A stretch of DNA of 64,000 bases from contig JACKBT010000020.1 of assembly GCA_020634415.1 (NCBI GenBank), forward strand, positions 38,378 through 102,377, given 5' to 3'. Source of the stretch: Ardenticatenaceae bacterium (lineage in GTDB: Bacteria; Chloroflexota; Anaerolineae; Promineifilales; Promineifilaceae). Made by a program: the position numbers and the translations under genes. Below are positions 8,849-17,640 of this stretch, in pieces. Position 1 is the stretch's first letter; the number at the start of each line of letters is the position of its first letter. The notes below the pieces were generated by a model, which saw only the letters and a list, made by a program, of their open reading frames with translations, ran no database searches and was not told where the DNA came from.

Positions 8849-9508
8849 ATGCAAGAAATTGGACAAATTATTCGCTTACAAATCCAGGTAGACAGTTTGA
8901 AGAGCGGGCAACGGCCGTTCGTCACCTACAGCCCCGCCCACATCCTCAGCGTCAACAGCCTGCGCCTCACCCCGCAAGGCGCATGGGGCCTGCTGCCCGA
9001 TGGCCCACCCGTGATGGATGCCCATCACGAAGCCCACCATGCCCACAAATATCGGGGTAACAACGGGCTTTCACTCAACTTTTCATCCCATTACGGCCGT
9101 ATCCAAGAACGCTTTGGCGAGCGACTGGCAATGGGCAGCGCCGGCGAAAACATTTTGGTAGAAACAGCCCAACCATACACACTCGCCCAACTGGGCCACC
9201 GCCTGCTCATCCAATCGGGCAATGGCCACACCACCGCCCTGCACCAGATCAGCGTCGCCGCGCCCTGCGAACCCTTCAGCCGCTACTGCCTCAACCTCGG
9301 CTCCCAACCACCCGCCGCTGCGATGAAAGCCACCCTCCAATTCCTCGACAACGGGATGCGCGGATTTTACCTAACAGTTGCCTCTAGCTCCCCCCAGTTC
9401 CCCCCAGTTCCTCAGAAGAACTCAGGGGAGCTAGGGGGAGTTCAAGAGCCATTGCAGGAAACGGCCGTCACCATCCACCTCGGCGACCGTCTCTTCCTTG
9501 ACAATTGA
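8849..9508 (+). CDS. MOSC-domain protein carrying an in-frame palindromic insert
   Basis: 219 residues. MOSC domains, known from molybdenum cofactor sulfurases, bind or transfer sulfur at a Cys; here MGSAGENILVE is the typical 'GEN' motif, and VAAPCEPFSRYCLN holds the conserved Cys. Near the C-terminus about 23 residues (SSSPQFPPVPQKNSGELGGV, nucleotides about 9382-9450) are encoded by an imperfect palindrome made of AGTTCCCCCC words. The family core resumes after it with TAVTIHLGDRLFL. The insert keeps the frame, so the protein may still fold. A matching insert occurs in the next gene. Confidence 0.75.
   Translation: MQEIGQIIRLQIQVDSLKSGQRPFVTYSPAHILSVNSLRLTPQGAWGLLPDGPPVMDAHHEAHHAHKYRGNNGLSLNFSSHYGRIQERFGERLAMGSAGENILVETAQPYTLAQLGHRLLIQSGNGHTTALHQISVAAPCEPFSRYCLNLGSQPPAAAMKATLQFLDNGMRGFYLTVASSSPQFPPVPQKNSGELGGVQEPLQETAVTIHLGDRLFLDN
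9382..9450 (+). repeat. In-frame coding palindromic element, copy 1
   Basis: The left arm carries CAGTTCCCCCCAGTTCC words; the right arm carries GAACTCAGGGGAGCTAGG, and they pair imperfectly over about 25 bases. It is translated within the MOSC gene as QFPPVPQKNSGELGG. The copy in the glycosyltransferase at 11262-11338 encodes QFPPVPRSEGNSGQL in the corresponding frame. Confidence 0.7.
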
Positions 9509-9626
9509 CAATTGACCATTAACCATTGACCGTAAGACACAGACCTCCGAGGTTTGAGAAACCTCGGAGGTCTTTTGCCAACTGCCTCTTCATTGACAAT
9601 TGACAATTGACCATTAACCATTGACA
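9498..9626. repeat. Direct repeats flanking a terminator
   Basis: A unit of about 33 bases made of TTGACAATTGACCATTAACC words occurs at 9498-9531 and again at 9592-9626, on either side of the hairpin at 9542-9576. The second copy ends 12 bases before the glycosyltransferase start. Confidence 0.65.
9542..9576 (+). terminator. Intrinsic terminator, 14-bp stem with TTTT
   Basis: Arms GACCTCCGAGGTTT and AAACCTCGGAGGTC pair perfectly around GAG and are followed by TTTT. It closes the transporter-MOSC transcription unit. The arm words match the hairpins at 30754-30806 and 35002-35054 apart from one base. Confidence 0.85.
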
Positions 9627-9637
9627 ATTGCTCCCCT

Positions 9638-12247
9638 ATGCTGCAAGCAGACGGCGCAACCATCATTCTCTTCCTCTTCAGCCTGGTCGGGGCCTTCACT
9701 TTTTGCCTCTGGTTGTGGGCCAAATGGGCCAGCCAACTGGACTGGCTGACGGGCCTGTTTGTGGCCTTCATTTCCGTAGTGACCTTCACCGGTTGGGTGG
9801 GCGTGGTCTTGGCCTCCTTTGGGCACTTTTCGTTGGGGGGGGTAACGGCCGTTCTCCTCATCACCTCTTTACTTTTAGCCGCATGGCAACGGCCGTTCCG
9901 CCGCCCCACCTTCCAACCCTCCGCCCCCACCGACCGCTACCTGGTACTCCTCCTCATCCTGCTCGCCTTCCTCTACTTTCACCCCCACGAATACATCATG
10001 GGCGGTGCCGACGCGGGCGGCTACATGAACATCGCCGCCACCCTGGCCCAAACCGGCGACTTCATCATCCACGACGAATGGACACCCCACCTGCGCCAAT
10101 ACCCCGAACTCACCCTGCGCCAACAGCCCGCCGTATGGCAAACCCGCTACCTCCAACTCGTCGGCTGGTACATTGACGACGATGACCCATCCCGCCTCAT
10201 CCCCCAATTCTTCCCGTTTCACCCCGTTCTCCTCGCCATCGCCATGAGCGTGGGTGGCCTGAAGGCCGGACTCTGGCTAACCCCCCTTTGGGGCACAATC
10301 GGCTTGTTGGCCGTCTACCTGCTCACCCGCAAATTATATGATGCCCCAATTGGCCTTCTGGCCGTTGGCCTGTTGGGTCTCACCCCCACCCACATCTTTT
10401 TCGCCCGCTACCCCACCACCGAGCCACTCACTTTGCTCTTGGTCTTTGCCCTCTTGCTGGTGTGGCAGCACCTATGGGATGAGGAAGCAGCACATCCTGC
10501 CTGGGGCGTGTTGGGCGGATTGCTGGTCGGTGCGGCCAATCTTACGCGCATTGATTTGCCGGTTTTGGTGATCCTGCTCGTCTTTTGGGGTGGTGTACGC
10601 TGGTGGCTGGGGCGTTGGTCGCGGGCCTGGACGATGTTGGGGGCAACGGCCGTTCCCCTTCTCCTCCACGCCATCCTCTCGGCCATCTGGCTCAATTGGC
10701 CCTACACCTGGAACACCTACGGCTCGGTTTTTCGTCTGCTGCAAAGTGGGGGCGTGGTAACGGCCGTTTTCCTCGCCGCCCTCCCCATCCTCCTCATCGC
10801 CCTCATGGCCTGGTGGCAGGGCGGGCTGCAGCCCGCCAACCTGGCCCGATTCAGTCAGGCTGCCTGGCTGCGCTGGCTGCTCGTCATCGGCATCATCAAT
10901 GCCAGCCTCTTCGCCTACTTCGTGCGCCCCATTCTCCAACCCGCCCTCAGCTATCCCACCTGGCCCGGCGGCCAAACCATCCCCCTGCTCGATGGCGAAA
11001 ATTGGGTGCGCCTGGGCTGGTACCTCACCCCCCTGGGGCTGGCCCTGGCTACCGGCGGCCTCTGCTGGCTGGTGCTGCGCCGCTTTGACCTGCGCTCTGG
11101 CCTCTTCCTGAGCGTGGGCGTGTTGATGACCGTGCAATATGTGTACCGCATCTTCAACACCCCCTACCACATCTACGCCATGCGCCGCTACGTGCCAGTT
11201 ATCATCCCCGTGTTAATGATTTACGCGGCGGCAGCCTTACTGGCAATTAGCCGCACCAAAGTTCCCCCCAATTCCCTCCAATTCCCCCCAGTTCCCCGCT
11301 CCGAGGGGAACTCAGGGCAACTCAGGGCAACTTCTCGGCTGTACTCTGGAATCAGTTTGGCCTTGACGGCCCTGCTGCTGTTGGGGCTGGTCTATCAATC
11401 GCGCTTCGTCCTGCCTCGCACCGATTATGCCGGAGCCATCAGCCAGTTGACCGCCTTCCACAACCTGCTGCAGCCAGATGCCCTCATCATCATCTGCGAT
11501 CCCCCTGAATCTATCTTTGCCGACCGCATAGGCACGCCGCTGCGCTTTTTGTGGGGACATGATGTGGCTACCATTCGCACGGATGGCCCAGAGTTGGCTG
11601 ATTTTGTGCAGGAGATGAAGGCCTATGCGGTGGAAAGGCAACGGCCGTTACAACTCATCGCCATCAACCCCATCCCCACCGCCGTGCGCCAACTCCTCAC
11701 CCTCCAGCCCGTCACCATGTCCCCCATCCGGCTGGACATGCTGCAAAACACTTTTACCGACTACCCTTCCGTGCGGCAAACGCTGTACTACGGCATTGAG
11801 ATTTATGATGTGGTGGAGAGTGGAGGGGAAACGGCCGTTACACCCCTCTCCATAGACATCGGCACACTAGACACAGCCTACATCGCCTCTGGTTTTTATT
11901 ATAAAGAGCAGCGCCCTGGTGATGTCACCATGCGCTGGACACAAACAGAAGCTCTCATCGAAATCCCAGCCTATCCAGGCGAAATTAACATCGAGGTGCG
12001 AGCCAAAATCTTCCGTCCCGAAACCGTCATCGCCACCCCCGTCACCGTCTGGTTAGACGGTGACGAAATCGGCCAATTCACCCCCGACAACACCTGGCAA
12101 ACCTATACCTTTAGCGGACAAACCAGCCCAGCAAACAGCACCTCCACCCTGCAATTCAACAGTGTTCCCTTCACCCCTGCCGACTTAGGCATAAACAACG
12201 ATACGCGCAGCTTGGGCTTTCTACTGGACTGGGTTAGAATAAAATGA
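9638..12247 (+). CDS. Polytopic membrane glycosyltransferase (GT39/ArnT-like)
   Basis: 869 residues. The first 560 are strongly hydrophobic with roughly twelve membrane segments. The first large loop has YIMGGADAGGYMNIAATLAQTG with the acidic site expected of lipid-phosphate-sugar-dependent (GT-C) transferases, and HIFFARYPTTEPLTLLLVFAL resembles the ArnT/PMT core. After the last membrane span a soluble region of about 270 residues ends in a beta-sandwich-like part (ITVWLDGDEIGQFTPDNTWQTYTFSG) that may bind carbohydrate. It probably transfers a sugar from a polyprenyl carrier to a glycan or protein outside the membrane. A palindromic insert of about 25 residues (KVPPNSLQFPPVPRSEGNSG) lies near residue 545-570. 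It heads the surface-glycan block. Confidence 0.75.
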   Translation: MLQADGATIILFLFSLVGAFTFCLWLWAKWASQLDWLTGLFVAFISVVTFTGWVGVVLASFGHFSLGGVTAVLLITSLLLAAWQRPFRRPTFQPSAPTDRYLVLLLILLAFLYFHPHEYIMGGADAGGYMNIAATLAQTGDFIIHDEWTPHLRQYPELTLRQQPAVWQTRYLQLVGWYIDDDDPSRLIPQFFPFHPVLLAIAMSVGGLKAGLWLTPLWGTIGLLAVYLLTRKLYDAPIGLLAVGLLGLTPTHIFFARYPTTEPLTLLLVFALLLVWQHLWDEEAAHPAWGVLGGLLVGAANLTRIDLPVLVILLVFWGGVRWWLGRWSRAWTMLGATAVPLLLHAILSAIWLNWPYTWNTYGSVFRLLQSGGVVTAVFLAALPILLIALMAWWQGGLQPANLARFSQAAWLRWLLVIGIINASLFAYFVRPILQPALSYPTWPGGQTIPLLDGENWVRLGWYLTPLGLALATGGLCWLVLRRFDLRSGLFLSVGVLMTVQYVYRIFNTPYHIYAMRRYVPVIIPVLMIYAAAALLAISRTKVPPNSLQFPPVPRSEGNSGQLRATSRLYSGISLALTALLLLGLVYQSRFVLPRTDYAGAISQLTAFHNLLQPDALIIICDPPESIFADRIGTPLRFLWGHDVATIRTDGPELADFVQEMKAYAVERQRPLQLIAINPIPTAVRQLLTLQPVTMSPIRLDMLQNTFTDYPSVRQTLYYGIEIYDVVESGGETAVTPLSIDIGTLDTAYIASGFYYKEQRPGDVTMRWTQTEALIEIPAYPGEINIEVRAKIFRPETVIATPVTVWLDGDEIGQFTPDNTWQTYTFSGQTSPANSTSTLQFNSVPFTPADLGINNDTRSLGFLLDWVRIK
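11262..11338 (+). repeat. In-frame coding palindromic element, copy 2
   Basis: The left arm repeats CCAATTCCCCCCAGTTCCCC words; the right arm repeats GGGGAACTCAGGGCAACTC, giving an imperfect hairpin. The translation NSLQFPPVPRSEGNSGQLR matches the insert in the MOSC protein, so both copies were inserted in the same orientation and frame. Confidence 0.7.
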
Positions 12248-12315
12248 GGCAAATTCAAACCCTTAAAAACACACCAAAGAAAAGTCGCGAACCCGAAGTA
12301 GCTTAAAGGAAGATA

Positions 12316-13173
12316 ATGGAACCAAAAATATCTTATATCATCTGCGCGACACCGCGCAGTGGCAGCCACCTGCTTTGCGAAGCTCTAAAAAACACAAAAC
12401 TAGCTGGCATACCAGATGAATACTTCATCACTCATGAAGGCAAACTACCAAACGAAACCGAGCATATCATCAAACGGTATGGCAAGAAAACACTTGAGGA
12501 GTTCCGCCAACTTGTGTTTGAGGTAGGCAGTACGCCCAATGGAGCATTTGGCATCTCAATTTTGCGGGGTGATATTCCTCATATTCTAAATAATTACCGT
12601 GAACTGCCTCAGTATCGAGAACTGACCGATCCTCAGTTAATGAACGTTCTCTTTAACAATCCCAAATATATTTGGCTCACACGCCAAGATAAAGTTCGGC
12701 AGGCGGTTTCTTTAGCCAAAGCCGTTCAGACTGATGTTTGGCGACAATCCACCCATGAACAGTTTGAGCGAAAACAGGAGCCAGTTTTTGATTTTCATAG
12801 CATAGATTTCCGTTACAACAGGCTTGTAGAAGATGATTTAGAGTGGTCACAGTTTTTCGCGCAACAAAATATCACTCCCTTCAAAGTGGTTTATGAGGAA
12901 TTAGTAAATAACTATGAACAAACGGCCGTTGCCATTCTTGATTATCTAAACATCTCTCACCCTGAAAAAATAGAGTTTGGTGAAAGGCGATTACAAAAAC
13001 AGGCCGACCGGCTTAGTGAAGAATGGGTTGCCAGGTATAATGAAACGAAGCAATATCACCAGTCTCGCCAGACTGGCCTTCCCAATATTGCTCAATATAA
13101 GTTCAAACTACAAGAACGGATTCGGCGTATTACGGTACGCCGTTGGTTAAAACAGCTATTTCGTAGAGGTTAG
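12316..13173 (+). CDS. Stf0-family sulfotransferase
   Basis: 285 residues. The N-terminal YIICATPRSGSHLLCEALKN is the 5'-phosphosulfate-binding loop typical of Stf0, the family of mycobacterial trehalose 2-sulfotransferase. Further family-like parts are GIPDEYF, IWLTRQDKVRQAVSLAKA (3'-phosphate-binding Arg/Ser region) and FKVVYEELVNNYEQT. It moves sulfate from PAPS to a sugar hydroxyl. A good AAGGA site precedes the ATG. The gene is visibly more AT-rich than its neighbours and has only one ACGGCCGT, suggesting recent horizontal arrival. It is followed nine bases later by a methyltransferase. Confidence 0.85.
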   Translation: MEPKISYIICATPRSGSHLLCEALKNTKLAGIPDEYFITHEGKLPNETEHIIKRYGKKTLEEFRQLVFEVGSTPNGAFGISILRGDIPHILNNYRELPQYRELTDPQLMNVLFNNPKYIWLTRQDKVRQAVSLAKAVQTDVWRQSTHEQFERKQEPVFDFHSIDFRYNRLVEDDLEWSQFFAQQNITPFKVVYEELVNNYEQTAVAILDYLNISHPEKIEFGERRLQKQADRLSEEWVARYNETKQYHQSRQTGLPNIAQYKFKLQERIRRITVRRWLKQLFRRG

Positions 13174-13182
13174 GCACAAAAA

Positions 13183-13977
13183 ATGGAATTAGAAGAATTA
13201 CAAAAACATTGGAATGCCTACGGTGCCGAAGATCCGATGTGGGCAATTTTAACCGTGCCTGAACTCAAAGGTGGCAAATGGGATCCGCAGGTCTTTTTCC
13301 AAAATGGTGTAGGCGAAATTGATAAACAGATGGCCCTAATCCAATCATTAGATATTGAGGTACATCCGGGCCGCGCTCTCGATTTTGGCTGCGGCGTCGG
13401 TCGTCTCACTCAAGCTTTGTGTAACCATTTTGCCGAATGTCACGGCGTAGATATTGCCCCCTCCATGATTGAAACAGCGCGTACCTTTAACCAACATGGT
13501 GATAAATGCCACTATCACCTCAATGAAAGCGATAATTTAAGCCGCTTTCCCGACAATTATTTCGATTTCATCTACACCGTGATTGTTTTGCAACACATGC
13601 GGCCCGTTTACAGCCGCCGCTATTTGCAAGAATTTATGCGGGTTTTAGCCCCTGGTGGTCTGTTGGTTTTCCAGCTTCCCTCTGGGCTAGTAAATCCGCA
13701 ACCAGCCGCGCCCAGGCAGCAAGCTGCGCCGCATCATCCCACACTACGACAGAGATTGTGGGGAGTATACGGCCGTTTCCGCCGCCGCCTCTTCCCCCCG
13801 CAAACACCGTCAGCCACTCCCAAACCCTTCCAGCCGCGCATGGAAATGCACGCCATCCCCCAAGAGGAAGTCCTCACCCTCCTCAGCCAGGCCGGGGGCA
13901 TCATCAAAGACATCAAACAGGATAGCTGGGCCGGGCCAGCCTGGCTCAGCTACACCTATTATGTTGCCAAACCGTAA
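13183..13977 (+). CDS. SAM-dependent class I methyltransferase
   Basis: 264 residues. Motif I is ALDFGCGVGRLTQALCNHF (about residue 66), followed by CHGVDIAPSMIETAR, NYFDFIYTVIVLQHM and LAPGGLLVFQLPSG, the ordered motifs of Methyltransf_11-type enzymes. A Pro/Gln-rich linker (NPQPAAPRQQAAPHHPTLRQ) interrupts the C-terminal part. It follows the sulfotransferase closely and probably decorates a glycan or lipid-linked sugar; the acceptor is not readable. The 5' half is AT-rich like the upstream gene, the 3' half GC-rich, so the pair may have been imported and then extended. Confidence 0.8.
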   Translation: MELEELQKHWNAYGAEDPMWAILTVPELKGGKWDPQVFFQNGVGEIDKQMALIQSLDIEVHPGRALDFGCGVGRLTQALCNHFAECHGVDIAPSMIETARTFNQHGDKCHYHLNESDNLSRFPDNYFDFIYTVIVLQHMRPVYSRRYLQEFMRVLAPGGLLVFQLPSGLVNPQPAAPRQQAAPHHPTLRQRLWGVYGRFRRRLFPPQTPSATPKPFQPRMEMHAIPQEEVLTLLSQAGGIIKDIKQDSWAGPAWLSYTYYVAKP

Positions 13978-14081
13978 CGCATTACTCAGAAAGTATACGG
14001 ACAGCCAACCCACACCCCAGTCCTGTTAGGGTGTAGGTTGGCCGTCCACTATCATCACCATTGCCAATGGAGATTACCTGT

Positions 14082-16136
14082 ATGAACAAAACCAGATTGG
14101 GATTAATTGCCACTCTTACCTTCGTTTTATTGGGCCTCAACACCGCCTTAGCTATCCCCCAGGCCACCACCTACCGTGTTGCCACCACCGGCAGCGATAA
14201 CAACAGTTGCGGCACAACAGCCGCACCCTGCCGCACCATCCAACACGCGGCCAGTTTAGCCGAAAGCGGCGATACGATTTTGGTAGCTGCGGGAACCTAT
14301 GCAGATAGCCAAAACTGTATCGTTGGCGTACAAACCGCCTTCGTTTGCATCCGAAATAAGCATCTGACCATATTAGGTGGCTACACCACAAACAACTGGA
14401 CAACGGCCGATCCCACCATCAATATTACCATCCTAGACGGCCAAAACAGCCATCGCCTCTTCTACATCTCCTCCTCTACTACCGACAATGGCTCTATACA
14501 CATGGAAGGCTTCACCATCCAAAATGGCCTGAATAAAGGGGCAAACAGCGGGGAAGATTTTCTGACCTCTGCCTTTGGCGGCGGCATTCTAGTAGACCAC
14601 GCCCAAGTCATCATGCGCCATATGATCTTCAAAAACAATCGCGCTATTGGCGGTAACACCAACAAGGACTATGGTGGAGCGGCAGGCGGGGGCGGCCTTG
14701 CCATTCGCGCCACCAATCCGGCCATACTAGAAAATATTCTCTTTGAAAATAATGAAGCGCGTGGCGGCACAGGTGTTGAACGAGGCGGTTTTGGCATTGG
14801 TGGAGGGTTATACACCTTCCAAACAGATATGAACGGAGGGTACATGACTTTTCGCAACAATCTGTCAATCGGTGGTTCCTCCAACGGTTCCGGCATAAGC
14901 AGCGGCTATTACGCTGATGCTCAAGGGGCTGGGGTCGCCTTCCAAAATGGCAGTATTGTTAATGTACACCACCTGGAAGTCTATGATAATCAGGCTACTG
15001 GTGGTAATGCTCCTAATGGTGAGGCTGGTGGAGCTTTTGGCGGTGGTATTTTTGCCGAAGTTGCTGAATTAATCCTGACCGATGTAAATGTATATGATAA
15101 CTTGGCCTTGGGGGGGAACGGCCGTAATGAAACCAACAAAGCTTCACTTGGCTTTGGGGGCGGCATTGCTACTGGCACAGCCGACATTACCCTAGAGCGC
15201 CTGCGCGTGGTCAACAACATCGCCCGCGGCGGCAATGGACAAACCTGGGCTGGTTCCGGTGGTGGTGGTGGTTACTATCTCAGCGGCTTCACCGAAGTCA
15301 CCATCGCCAACTCCATCTTCGCCAACAATCTGGTTGAAGTAGGCAGTGGCATATCACCCGGCGGCGGCGGCGGCGGCATCTTCGCCAACTTCGCCAACAT
15401 CAACGTCACCCACTCCACCTTCGCGGACAACCAACTCGGTGACTCGACCTTACAAGGCATCGGCCTCGTTGTCATCAATGGAGGCAGCATCAACCTCAAC
15501 TACAGCATCATCGCCAACCATACCCAATCCAGCTCGGCCTATGCTATCCATGCCCAGCCAAGCGGCACAGTCAATCTCAACAAAAACCTCTTCTACGGCA
15601 ACAACTTTGACACTGGCGGCGGCGGTACCTTCAATGGCATGGGCACAAATTTGAGCGGGAACCCCAACTTCCTGTCCCCCGGCTCCCCCAACTACGATTA
15701 CCACATCACCAGCGGTTCGGCCGCCATTGACCAGGCCACCGGCAGCACCACCCCCGTAGATTTTGACAACGAGAGCCGCACCACATCAGCCCCCGCTGAT
15801 GTGGGTGCGGATGAGTTTGTGCCCCTGTTCCTCAGCGCCATCCCTGGCAATGGTGCCTTGATGTTGAACTGGACGGCCGTTCCCGGACTCCTCACCAACT
15901 TAGACCATTACCAGGTCCTCGTCACCCCCAGCGCCGGAGCCAACCCACCCGCACAAGGCACATCCTTCGCCGTGGGCCTCAACACCAGCGCCACCCTCAC
16001 CGGCCTCACCAACTTCGCCAACTACACCATCCACATCGAAGCCCGCAACGGCGACAACAACACCATCGGCAAATCCAACACCATCACCCTCTATCCCACC
16101 GATATACAGCTCTTCTTGCCGTTTGTTAAGAGGTAG
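14082..16136 (+). CDS. Secreted right-handed beta-helix surface protein with FN3-like end
   Basis: 684 residues from the ATG at 14082, preceded by TGGAGAT. A signal peptide (NKTRLGLIATLTFVLLGLNT to ALA) is followed by a DUF1565-like start (TGSDNNSCGTTAAPCRTIQHAAS). Then come many short turns rich in Gly and Asn (GGGILVDHAQVI, GGGIFAEVAELI, GGGIATGTADIT), the pattern of a parallel beta-helix, a fold common in polysaccharide-binding or lyase proteins. Near residue 590-675 is a fibronectin-III-like domain (LNWTAVPGLLTNLDHYQVLVT). The protein ends in IQLFLPFVKR, a hydrophobic-aromatic tail I associate with secreted proteins of this phylum. It may be an adhesin or glycan-binding surface protein; catalytic residues are not evident. 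Confidence 0.75.
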   Translation: MNKTRLGLIATLTFVLLGLNTALAIPQATTYRVATTGSDNNSCGTTAAPCRTIQHAASLAESGDTILVAAGTYADSQNCIVGVQTAFVCIRNKHLTILGGYTTNNWTTADPTINITILDGQNSHRLFYISSSTTDNGSIHMEGFTIQNGLNKGANSGEDFLTSAFGGGILVDHAQVIMRHMIFKNNRAIGGNTNKDYGGAAGGGGLAIRATNPAILENILFENNEARGGTGVERGGFGIGGGLYTFQTDMNGGYMTFRNNLSIGGSSNGSGISSGYYADAQGAGVAFQNGSIVNVHHLEVYDNQATGGNAPNGEAGGAFGGGIFAEVAELILTDVNVYDNLALGGNGRNETNKASLGFGGGIATGTADITLERLRVVNNIARGGNGQTWAGSGGGGGYYLSGFTEVTIANSIFANNLVEVGSGISPGGGGGGIFANFANINVTHSTFADNQLGDSTLQGIGLVVINGGSINLNYSIIANHTQSSSAYAIHAQPSGTVNLNKNLFYGNNFDTGGGGTFNGMGTNLSGNPNFLSPGSPNYDYHITSGSAAIDQATGSTTPVDFDNESRTTSAPADVGADEFVPLFLSAIPGNGALMLNWTAVPGLLTNLDHYQVLVTPSAGANPPAQGTSFAVGLNTSATLTGLTNFANYTIHIEARNGDNNTIGKSNTITLYPTDIQLFLPFVKR

Positions 16137-16202
16137 AGACTGGAGACTAGAGATTGGAGACTAATTAGCCTCTAGTCTCCAGTCTCTAGTCTCTAGTCTC
16201 CT
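16136..16202 (+). repeat. GGAGACT/AGTCTCC inverted repeat (family A), copy 2
   Basis: It begins right at the beta-helix stop codon. The left arm GAGACTGGAGACTAGAGATT pairs with a right arm of CTAGTCTCCAGTCTCTAGTC words around TAATTAG, giving a strong imperfect hairpin. It lies nine bases upstream of the GT2 start and could end the beta-helix transcript. Confidence 0.7.
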
Positions 16203-16210
16203 GCTTATTT

Positions 16211-17509
16211 GTGAACGATCACCCAAGCAGCCACATGCAAATTTCACTCATCATCCCCGTCTGGTACGGGCAAGAGGTCATCGGGCAATGTTTAACGGCC
16301 GTCTACCAACACGCCACCCCCGCCCTCCACGAAATCATCTGCGTAGACAACGGCGCACCTGACAATGCTCCAGCCCTCATCGCTGCCCAATTCCCGCAGG
16401 TACGCCTGCTGCCCCAGCCCGTGAATTTAGGCTTTGCTGGCGGAGTCAACGCCGGCATGGCTGCCGCCACTGGGGATGTATTTGTCCTGCTCAATCAGGA
16501 CTGTCTGGTGCATGAGGGCTGGCTAACGGCCGTTACCCACACCTTCAGCCAAAACCCCAACGCCGCCATCCTCGGCGGCACCCTCTACAACGCCGACGGC
16601 AGCGTCAACCATGCCGGTGCCGTTATCCAAAAACCACTAGGCTATGGGCAGCACCTAACGGCCGTTCCCGCCACCAACCAACCCCAACCCATCGAGTACG
16701 TCACCGGCGCCCTCTACGCCATCCGCCGCAGCGCATGGCAAAAGATCGGGCCAATGGACGAAGGCTTCTACCCCGCCTACTTTGAAGAAAGCGACTACTG
16801 CTACCGCGCCCGCCAGCACGGCTTCGATGTCCTCTACGTCCCCGACCTGGCCGGAACCCACCTCTTCAGCAGCCGCCAATGGCAAAAAGACCCCGTGCGC
16901 CACAACATCCACCAACACCGCGCCCGCTACCGCTTCATCAGCAAACATTTTGCCGCCACCGAACTGGCCGACTTCTTCCAGGCCGAAACGGCCGCTCTCA
17001 CCGCCGACACCTACCACGACCAGACCATCGGCCGTTTCATCGCCGCCCAACACACCCTGCGCGACCTGCCCCACATCCTCACCAGCCGTCAACACGATCT
17101 GGCGCAAACCACCTCCGTTGCTCACGCTCGCCACCTCTACGTCGGCTTCCGCCACCTCAGCCAGCAAGCCTGGCAAAAATGGCAGCAGCCCACCGACCTC
17201 ACCCACCAACTAGCTGCCAGCCACAAACGACTGCAAAATTTGCGCCAGCAAGAGTACGACATCCTCAGCCGCATCTACTTCCGCGCCCCCAACGCCACCG
17301 AGCCAGAAACGGCCGTCCAACGCCTCTGGCGGCTCATCAAACGGCCGTTCAGCCTCCTCACCCTGCGCGACTACTTCCTCCAGGCCCAACTCAACACCCT
17401 CCATGTCGCCCGCCTCGACGAAATGGCCCAACGCCAACAATTGCTCGAACAACAGCACCATCACCACCTGCGCCTGCTAGAAATTGCTGCCCAATATGCT
17501 CACGATTAA
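16211..17509 (+). CDS. Family 2 glycosyltransferase
   Basis: 432 residues from GTG; an ATG at 16235 eight codons later is an equally good start. The GT-A fold is clear: ISLIIPVWYGQEVIGQCLTAV, the nucleotide-binding EIICVDNGAPDNA, the DxD-like region VFVLLNQDCLVHEGW, and the late YFEESDYCYRARQHGFDVLYVP. This matches rhamnosyl- or galactofuranosyl-type GT2 enzymes that act on lipid-linked glycans in the cytoplasm. The C-terminal 170 residues are helical and Gln/His-rich (AQRQQLLEQQHHHHLRLLE), perhaps for partner binding. It is the first of several glycosyltransferases in the block. Confidence 0.85.
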   Translation: MNDHPSSHMQISLIIPVWYGQEVIGQCLTAVYQHATPALHEIICVDNGAPDNAPALIAAQFPQVRLLPQPVNLGFAGGVNAGMAAATGDVFVLLNQDCLVHEGWLTAVTHTFSQNPNAAILGGTLYNADGSVNHAGAVIQKPLGYGQHLTAVPATNQPQPIEYVTGALYAIRRSAWQKIGPMDEGFYPAYFEESDYCYRARQHGFDVLYVPDLAGTHLFSSRQWQKDPVRHNIHQHRARYRFISKHFAATELADFFQAETAALTADTYHDQTIGRFIAAQHTLRDLPHILTSRQHDLAQTTSVAHARHLYVGFRHLSQQAWQKWQQPTDLTHQLAASHKRLQNLRQQEYDILSRIYFRAPNATEPETAVQRLWRLIKRPFSLLTLRDYFLQAQLNTLHVARLDEMAQRQQLLEQQHHHHLRLLEIAAQYAHD

Positions 17510-17535
17510 CCCCTTCATCCAGGCGGTTAAAACCG

Positions 17536-17620
17536 CAGCCACGACTACAAAGCCCGAATGGGCCACCCGCCTCGCGGGCTACTCAGTCGGCGAAGGCCGA
17601 CTTCGTAGTCGTTGCCGCGA
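17536..17620. repeat. Complex inverted repeat between glycosyltransferases
   Basis: GCAGCCACGACTACAAAG pairs with CTTCGTAGTCGTTGC; inside are the smaller hairpins CCCGCctCGCGGG and GTCGGcgaAGGCCGAC. It ends about 20 bases before the next gene start and fills the gap after the GT2 stop. Confidence 0.6.
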
Positions 17621-17640
17621 ATTCATTCGCCCCATCCGAA

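Noticed and set aside
16879..17640. Long upstream extension of the GT2-GT4 frame
   Set aside because: It overlaps the whole C-terminal part of the preceding GT2 gene and reads as Pro/Arg/His-rich antisense-like sequence; the ATG at 17641 begins a normal GT2 fold.
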